DNA of 44,654 nucleotides from contig JAISCT010000024.1 in the NCBI GenBank assembly GCA_031265355.1, positions 1 through 44,654 on the forward strand, given 5' to 3'. The translations under genes and the position numbers were made by a program. The notes below the pieces were generated by a model. That model had not been told where the DNA came from, did not search any database, and was given only the letters and a program-made list of their open reading frames with translations. Position 1 is the first letter of the stretch. Every line of letters starts with the position of its first letter. Source of the stretch: Oscillospiraceae bacterium. GTDB lineage: Bacteria; Bacillota; Clostridia; Oscillospirales; UBA929. Below are positions 39,876 through 44,654 of the stretch, in pieces.

Positions 39876-40391
39876 ATGATCTGCGCAAATTGTCATCAGC
39901 CGATTCGGGACGGCGCCCGGTACTGTTCCTACTGCGGGCTGCCGGCACAGGCCGCGTCACCGTCGCCGTCGTACGAACCCCGACAGGTCTGGGAGGCGCC
40001 CCGGGCGGTGTGGACGGCGGACCCCTATGTGCCCGCCGCTACGCCCGTTTTATCGCGTCCCCTGTGGCCGCCCGTGCCCGAGCGGGCGGAGCGAGCCGCC
40101 GCGCAGAGCGCGCGGGGCGCACAGGAACAAGAAGCGGCCCCGGAGATTTTGTCTGCGGCGCGGCTCGTGGGGTATTTTTTTCTTATGCTGGTACCCCTCG
40201 TCAACCTGATCTGCGCCTGCGTGTGGTCGTTTGGCCGATGCGCCGGCGCGCAGCTCAGGGCGCTGGCCCGTGCCTCGCTCATCATTATTCTGACCGTTTG
40301 GATCGTCTTGGCGGGGCTTGTCTATCTGGCCATCGTACACAGCCTGCCGCAGATCAACGCGCTGTTGGACGTTCTGTTCGGGTCGATGTAG
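39876..40391 (+). CDS. Zinc-ribbon membrane protein of unknown function
   Basis: A 171-aa protein from ATG 39876 with GAGGGAG 4 nt upstream. It has an N-terminal zinc ribbon with C-A-N-C-H and C-S-Y-C-G, a Pro-rich linker, then two hydrophobic helices (about 103-122 and 137-158). This domain order is common in uncharacterised Firmicutes membrane proteins. galE follows after 75 nt, possibly on the same transcript. A longer reading to 39708 is unsupported. Confidence 0.7.
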   Translation: MICANCHQPIRDGARYCSYCGLPAQAASPSPSYEPRQVWEAPRAVWTADPYVPAATPVLSRPLWPPVPERAERAAAQSARGAQEQEAAPEILSAARLVGYFFLMLVPLVNLICACVWSFGRCAGAQLRALARASLIIILTVWIVLAGLVYLAIVHSLPQINALLDVLFGSM

Positions 40392-40466
40392 GGCCTGCCG
40401 GAAAGATTTTTCAAAATACCGGGAACTTATGGGGAAAAAGATCGTCTCAAATGTAAGGAGAACGCA

Positions 40467-41447
40467 ATGTCGATTTTAGTGACTGGCGGCGCCGGCTATG
40501 TGGGCAGCCACTGTGTGGCGGCGCTGCATGCGGCGGGAGAGGACGCCGTGGTGCTCGACGACCTGACGCGGGGACACCGCGCGGCCGTAAACCCAAAGAT
40601 CCGTCTGTATGCCGGATCCCTGAATGACCCTGCCTACGTGGGCGAAATATTCCGCCGAGAGCGGATCGAAGCGGTTTTCCACTTTGCCTCACTGTCGCTG
40701 ATGGGCGAAAGCATGAAAAAACCGGGCCGGTATTTTCTCAACAATGTGGCCGGCGCAGTCAATCTGTTGGAGGTGATGTGCACACACGGCTGTCCGCCGC
40801 TGATCTTCTCGTCCACGGCGGCCGTCTATGGGCATCCGGCGTCGGTGCCCATCCGGGAGGATGCGCTGAAACGGCCGACAAGCCCCTACGGAGAGAGCAA
40901 ACTGATGGTGGAAAACGTGCTCAAATGGTACGGCGTCGCCTATGGGCTGCGCTACGTGGCGCTCCGTTACTTCAATGTGGCCGGCGCCGCGTCCGGCGGA
41001 GGCATTGGAGAGGACCACCGGCCGGAGACGCACCTGATTCCCGTCGTGCTCCGGGCCGCGCGGGAGAAGACGCCCGTGAAGGTGTTTGGAACAGATTACC
41101 AGACGGTGGACGGTACCTGTGTGCGCGATTATATCCACGTGGAAGATCTCATCGACGCACACTTGGCGGCCCTGCGGTATCTGCGCGGCGGCGGCGTGTC
41201 CGACGACTTCAACCTTGGCCTGGGGCACGGATTTTCGGTGCGGGAGATCATCGAGTCCGCCCGCCGCGTGACCGGTGCGGCCATCCCCGCGGAAGCGGCG
41301 CCCCGGCGCGCCGAGGACCCGGCGGAACTGGTCGCGTCGACCGAAAAGGCCGAACGTATCCTCGGGTGGAAACCCAAATATCTGACGCCGGACGAGATCA
41401 TTGCGTCCGCCTGGCAGTGGTATCGCAGCCATGCGGAGGGCTATTGA
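40467..41447 (+). CDS. galE: UDP-glucose 4-epimerase
   Basis: Interconverts UDP-glucose and UDP-galactose, supplying surface polysaccharide or galactose use. It is 326 aa. The NAD loop is T-G-G-A-G-Y-V-G-S-H (residue 6 on), the catalytic S-S-T-A-A-V-Y-G and Y-G-E-S-K (Y-x3-K) follow, and R-Y-F-N-V-A-G-A is conserved. AAGGAG 7 nt before ATG 40467. It precedes an SLH protein gene, fitting a surface-polymer role. Confidence 0.95.
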   Translation: MSILVTGGAGYVGSHCVAALHAAGEDAVVLDDLTRGHRAAVNPKIRLYAGSLNDPAYVGEIFRRERIEAVFHFASLSLMGESMKKPGRYFLNNVAGAVNLLEVMCTHGCPPLIFSSTAAVYGHPASVPIREDALKRPTSPYGESKLMVENVLKWYGVAYGLRYVALRYFNVAGAASGGGIGEDHRPETHLIPVVLRAAREKTPVKVFGTDYQTVDGTCVRDYIHVEDLIDAHLAALRYLRGGGVSDDFNLGLGHGFSVREIIESARRVTGAAIPAEAAPRRAEDPAELVASTEKAERILGWKPKYLTPDEIIASAWQWYRSHAEGY

Positions 41448-41467
41448 CATTCCGCACGTTTACTATA

Positions 41468-41542
41468 CCACATGTTGTAATCAAATACAATATGTAGTGG
41501 GGACTTCTGCGGGAAATGCGTAAAATTTTTGCGTAAATTTTT
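41468..41542. other. Spacer between galE and SLH gene with imperfect hairpin and direct repeat
   Basis: CCACATGTTGTA (41468-41479) pairs imperfectly with 41486-41500 (TACAATATGTAGTGG), and GCGTAAAATTTTT/GCGTAAATTTTT (41518 and 41531) form a direct repeat. The first may end the galE transcript. No clear promoter for the SLH gene. Confidence 0.35.
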
Positions 41543-41563
41543 GTGGTAAAGCGAGGAATTTTA

Positions 41564-42571
41564 GTGAGAAATTTTTCAAAAAGTATGTTGTGTGCCGTGA
41601 TGTCTGCGGTTTTACTGCTGAGTACGGGTCTGTTTTCCGCCGCCGCGATTGTCGGAGGGGACATCACGCGGATGACGGATGCGTCCGAACCGATCCCTAC
41701 CTCGGGGACACAGCCGGAAAATCCGTTTGCGCCGGTCTCTGTGAAGGCGCCGTATGAGCTCGGTGAGGGTGAAGACCCGGCGTTTGTCGTGTTGGTGGAG
41801 AACCGCGGCGAAGAGGACCCGGCCCACATCATCCCCCGTTCCGCGTATCAGGACGAAGCGGTGGCCGCGCGGGTGTATGACGGCGCAGGCGCGTTCAGCG
41901 CGCGTTACCTCGGGTGGGGTGTCTTTTCCGATACGCAGGGCCGCTGGATGGACGACGCGGTGCGTTACCTGTCGGCCCGCGGCGTGGTGCAGGGTGTGAC
42001 AAACCCGGAGATGACGGACGGCGTGATGACGGCGCGGTTTGCCCCTGAGCAATCCGTCACGCGGGCGCAGTTTGTCACGATGCTGCTGCGGTTGCTGGAC
42101 GCCGCGCCGGCGCGTGAAGACGGGCTCGCCTTCGGCGACGCGGAGGAGATCCCCGAGTGGGCGCGGGAGGCCTTTGCGGACGCCGCGGCGCTCGGCATTG
42201 TCCGCGGCGACGCGCAGGGCGACGCTCGCCCGAACGACACGATCACCCGGCAGGACATGGCCGTCATGGTATACCGCGCGATGGAGAAATTCGAGATGCT
42301 GCCGGCCTTCTTCACACTGGAGTTCCTCATCTTTGACGACTGGGACGATGTGGCGGATTACGCCGCTGTGCCGCTGCAAAATCTCGCAAAGATAAAGCTT
42401 TTAAATGGCACAGACGGGCGGATGAACCCCAAAGGCGTGACGACCCGCGCCGAGGCCGCCCAGTTCCTGTACAATCTCCTGCTCCGTGACGCCGCTGAAG
42501 CCGCCACCCCGGCGGACACCGAAGAGACCGAACCCTCTGCCGGCGCCGAAGAGACCCCGGCGGAGAGATAA
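41564..42571 (+). CDS. SLH-domain surface protein
   Basis: A 335-aa protein from GTG 41564 with GAGGA 6 nt upstream. It has a signal peptide (hydrophobic about 8-28, A-A-A cleavage region near 29), a 70-residue linker and three SLH domains (about 120-310) with F-S-D, T-R-A-Q-F-V, I-T-R-Q-D-M-A and V-T-T-R-A-E-A-A. The C-terminal tail is Thr/Glu/Ala-rich. No catalytic domain. It should bind secondary wall polymer and act as a surface anchor. Confidence 0.9.
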   Translation: MRNFSKSMLCAVMSAVLLLSTGLFSAAAIVGGDITRMTDASEPIPTSGTQPENPFAPVSVKAPYELGEGEDPAFVVLVENRGEEDPAHIIPRSAYQDEAVAARVYDGAGAFSARYLGWGVFSDTQGRWMDDAVRYLSARGVVQGVTNPEMTDGVMTARFAPEQSVTRAQFVTMLLRLLDAAPAREDGLAFGDAEEIPEWAREAFADAAALGIVRGDAQGDARPNDTITRQDMAVMVYRAMEKFEMLPAFFTLEFLIFDDWDDVADYAAVPLQNLAKIKLLNGTDGRMNPKGVTTRAEAAQFLYNLLLRDAAEAATPADTEETEPSAGAEETPAER

Positions 42572-42580
42572 AAATACATG

Positions 42581-42631
42581 TTCACAAGGGAGGGGGACGC
42601 CGGTCATGCCGGCGTCCCCCTCCCTTGTGAA
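42581..42631. repeat. Perfect 23-bp hairpin, left repeat bracketing the sigma cassette
   Basis: 42581-42603 pairs without mismatch with 42609-42631 (5-nt loop TCATG). It lies 9 nt after the SLH stop and is homologous to the imperfect hairpin at 44536-44580. No T-run follows on the plus strand. It may end the SLH mRNA or be a genomic repeat. Confidence 0.75.
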
Positions 42632-42651
42632 GAAAAATATGCAGGAAAACG

Positions 42652-42677
42652 TGAACCGTTTTCGATCTCGTGACGAT
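42652..42677 (+). promoter_or_regulatory. Candidate ECF-type autoregulatory promoter
   Basis: TGAACC (42652-42657) and CGAT (42674-42677) are 16 nt apart, resembling ECF promoters (TGAAC-N16-CGTC-like). Upstream of the sigma gene; self-activation is common in the family, but the match is short. Confidence 0.3.
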
Positions 42678-42711
42678 TACCAAGTGAAGGGATTGAGAAA
42701 GGAGGTCGCAT

Positions 42712-43278
42712 GTGATAGAAACGCTACCGATCATTGCCGCCGCGGTACAGGCGGTTCCGGCCCGCGAGATGACCGAAGCGCGGCTTGTGGATGACTTCGG
42801 CGGGGCAGTCTACAAGTTCTGCCGGCGTATCACAGGCGCAAAGGACGACGCGGACGAGCTGTTTCAAGAGACATATTTAAAAGTGTTTTCCCAGATGGCC
42901 AAGGTTCAGAAAACCCAGAACCCGCAAAGTTTCCTGCTTTCGACGGCGGCATATCTGTGGAAAAGCAAGTGCAGGAAATACGCCCGCAGAAATAGGCTCG
43001 CGCCGGAAGCAGAACTCGAAGCCGCCGACAGCGGCGGCACATCCGCACCGAGTACAGAGGACGAGTATCTGTGGCAGGAAGAACAACTTGCCGTCAGGCG
43101 GCTTGTAGGCGCTTTGCCGGACAAGCTGAAAATCCCGGTCATTTTGTACTACGCCAATGAAATGAGTGTTGCCGACATAGCGGCAGCGCTGCAAATCCCC
43201 ACGGGAACCGTTAAGAGCCGCTTGCATAAGGCGCGCGGAATCGTTGAGAAAGGACTGGTTTCAGAGTATGGCTGCTGA
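42712..43278 (+). CDS. ECF (sigma-70 family) RNA polymerase sigma factor
   Basis: A 188-aa protein with region 2 (D-D-A-D-E-L-F-Q-E-T-Y-L-K-V) and region 4 (L-P-D-K-L-K-I-P-V-I-L-Y-Y and T-G-T-V-K-S-R-L-H-K-A-R). Length and lack of regions 1 and 3 mark an ECF factor. GTG 42712 has AAAGGAGGT 5 nt upstream. It overlaps the next gene, a membrane protein likely to be its anti-sigma. Its base composition is less GC-rich than its neighbours. Confidence 0.92.
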   Translation: MIETLPIIAAAVQAVPAREMTEARLVDDFGGAVYKFCRRITGAKDDADELFQETYLKVFSQMAKVQKTQNPQSFLLSTAAYLWKSKCRKYARRNRLAPEAELEAADSGGTSAPSTEDEYLWQEEQLAVRRLVGALPDKLKIPVILYYANEMSVADIAAALQIPTGTVKSRLHKARGIVEKGLVSEYGC

Positions 43279-44521
43279 CCGCAGAACGGACATTGACGCG
43301 ATGCTCCGCGGAGCGTTGTCCAGCTCGGAAATGCCGGGCACAGATCTTATAAACAGAGTCAAGCATCACTCGCATCGGGAGAATTCCTTCACGAGAAGTT
43401 TACACCGTCCCCATTTTGTCGCCGCCGTTATCGCGGCCGTGGCACTGGTGGCGCTCGGTACAACCGCACTCGCAGCGACGGGCGTGCTAGGCAACATCTT
43501 CGCGGTTATAACAGGGGACGGAAAATACAGTCCGATTGCCAATGGTTCGCGAAAGGCGATGGTTAAGAGCGGTTATGTCGAGACTGTAAATGTCTCTGCC
43601 CCTGCGGAATCCGGCGGCAGTGCACTTGTACTGAATGGCCATTACGCCGACAGCAGAGAGTTCGGCTTTAGCTTCACTCTTTCGGATGCGGAGATTCCCG
43701 AGGAATACGATCGGTTGTATGTAAGCGACTTGAGTTTGGAGATGACAAATTCATTTGGAAAAATTTACCATTTTGAATGGGTCATTGACGCAGAAAACAA
43801 CATTGAAAGTCGTGTGTTCCCAGGCGGGCACTACTTCTCTGACCGCAACCCTGACGGTACAAATGAATACAGCTACGAACCCGGCATCGGCGACTTCACC
43901 GTGAACGCCGACTATGTAAAAGCTGACGACGGCACGTATGACATCACAGTAATCGTTGCGTCCATAGAGAGCGATATTTTCATCGCCGAAAATGTGCACA
44001 TCGAAATCGGCGGGCTGACGTTTGTATGCCCTGGCGATCTGCAGGACGATGAAGCCGTAGACAAGCGTGTCGCCGTTGACGGAGGTTGGGCGTTCGACTT
44101 TGACCTTCACAGCAAGTACGCCAATGTCGAAACGCTGACGTACGCTGTTGCAGAGAACGCCACTGCAAACGGTGTGGAGATAACAAGTGTGACAGTTCAA
44201 CCCGGAGTTTGCAGGATTGAAGCCATGATTGACTTTGCCAAAAGCGGTCTGGACAACCCAAACAGTACGGCAATTTCTGCGGAAACAGGATTCCCAAAAG
44301 CCAAGTATGACTTGATGGTTGTAGGCGTAAGAGCACAAGACCCGAAGGGCCATGTATATGGCGATATGTCAAACGACTTCATGGACTATGACGGCGATGT
44401 GGTGACGTGCTGGTTTGAAATCGAGAGCATGTATTTCGATGTGCCGGAAACGCTGACGCTCGAATTCAGAGGTGCAAATGAAGGTATAGTGGTGGAAGTG
44501 CCGCTTGTGCTGGAAAAATAG
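43268..44521 (+). CDS. Membrane anti-sigma-like protein (DUF4179-like)
   Basis: A 417-aa protein: cytoplasmic N-terminus about 50 residues (I-D-A-M-L-R-G-A-L), one transmembrane helix (about 52-72), and a large extracellular beta-rich domain with D-x-D and Y-E-P-G repeats. Location directly after an ECF factor and this topology fit an anti-sigma regulator of the DUF4179 kind, though I cannot prove the family. ATG 43268 overlaps the sigma stop by 11 nt; TTG 43244 is possible. Lower GC than the window average. Confidence 0.7.
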   Translation: MAADRRTDIDAMLRGALSSSEMPGTDLINRVKHHSHRENSFTRSLHRPHFVAAVIAAVALVALGTTALAATGVLGNIFAVITGDGKYSPIANGSRKAMVKSGYVETVNVSAPAESGGSALVLNGHYADSREFGFSFTLSDAEIPEEYDRLYVSDLSLEMTNSFGKIYHFEWVIDAENNIESRVFPGGHYFSDRNPDGTNEYSYEPGIGDFTVNADYVKADDGTYDITVIVASIESDIFIAENVHIEIGGLTFVCPGDLQDDEAVDKRVAVDGGWAFDFDLHSKYANVETLTYAVAENATANGVEITSVTVQPGVCRIEAMIDFAKSGLDNPNSTAISAETGFPKAKYDLMVVGVRAQDPKGHVYGDMSNDFMDYDGDVVTCWFEIESMYFDVPETLTLEFRGANEGIVVEVPLVLEK

Positions 44522-44535
44522 GTGCAACAATAGTT

Positions 44536-44580
44536 AAGGGAGTGGACGCCGGCGCGGCCCGCGTCCCCACCCCTGTGGAA
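44536..44580. repeat. Imperfect hairpin, right copy of the 42581 repeat
   Basis: AAGGGAGTGGACGCCGG (44536-44552) and GCGTCCCCACCCCTGTGGAA (44561-44580) match the arms of the 42581-42631 hairpin with a few changes. It lies 14 nt after the anti-sigma stop and closes the low-GC cassette. Confidence 0.65.
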
Positions 44581-44654
44581 CAGCGCGCCAAAGCCGGCGG
44601 CGCGATGACCGGCTCGCCCACCCGGCCAATTGTCCCCCGGTCCCACGTGTATAA
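44581..44654. other. Non-coding right edge
   Basis: GC-rich sequence with no supported gene up to the window end. Confidence 0.4.

Noticed and set aside
42581..42631. Classic intrinsic terminator
   Set aside because: Strong stem but no T-run after it; its sister copy at 44536 favours a repeat interpretation, though termination remains possible.

Overview
The window is a GC-rich chromosomal segment of an endospore-forming, low-copy-rRNA-independent Gram-positive of the Clostridia type. The evidence is a complete spoIIIAA-AH operon, a SpoIVFA/SpoIVFB-like pair, a GerMN lipoprotein, SLH-domain surface proteins, strong AGGAGG-type ribosome sites and frequent GTG/TTG starts. Gene order and the many Pro/Ala-rich proteins suggest an Oscillospirales-like lineage, but this is inference. 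No prophage, plasmid or CRISPR signature was seen.

Left end (1-1460): mobile-element debris, namely the 3' part of a PD-(D/E)XK (Rpn/PDDEXK) transposase-like gene, a zinc-finger/HTH-only ISL3 transposase ORF, and a possible IS21-type terminus. Then 1463-6575 carries the eight-gene spoIIIA operon, which encodes the mother-cell side of the channel between mother cell and forespore. It is tightly coupled by 4-nt overlaps except at spoIIIAD/spoIIIAE, where a 161-bp MITE-like element with a perfect 7-bp target duplication sits. 6684-7170 is a tRNA-Gln/tRNA-Lys unit with its own promoter and terminator.

7382-11084 (minus) is comEA-like, response regulator, histidine kinase and GerMN lipoprotein. 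11293-12726 is a D,D-carboxypeptidase. 12797-14599 (minus) is tsaE-tsaB-upp, and 14725-17602 is a SEDS polymerase followed by glutaminyl-tRNA synthetase. 17813-21308 is a second two-component system, preceded by an FG-GAP-like lipoprotein. 21501-23389 is the SpoIVFA/FB-like pair, converging on and overlapping nadC.

23386-29901 (minus) reads yqeG, pepP-type peptidase, efp, a CD1247-like zinc protein, nadA, nadB, nadC: de novo NAD synthesis next to EF-P. 30049-33934 holds an unrecognised protein and a phosphodiester-glycosidase/SLH wall protein. 34178-37492 (minus) is an aconitase-superfamily hydratase translationally coupled to a split chromate-type (CHR) transporter. 37598-39499 (minus) is an OmpA-like membrane protein with a Pro/Ala-rich coiled-coil partner. 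39876-42571 has a zinc-ribbon membrane protein, galE and a second SLH protein. The right end (42632-44580) is an ECF sigma factor with a membrane anti-sigma-like partner, bracketed by two related hairpin repeats.

The most unusual signals are the MITE and a heptanucleotide repeat inside the spoIIIA operon, spoIIIAA without an ATG/GTG/TTG start behind a perfect Shine-Dalgarno, the hydratase-CHR coupling, the OmpA-like/coiled-coil pair, and the hairpin-flanked sigma cassette.
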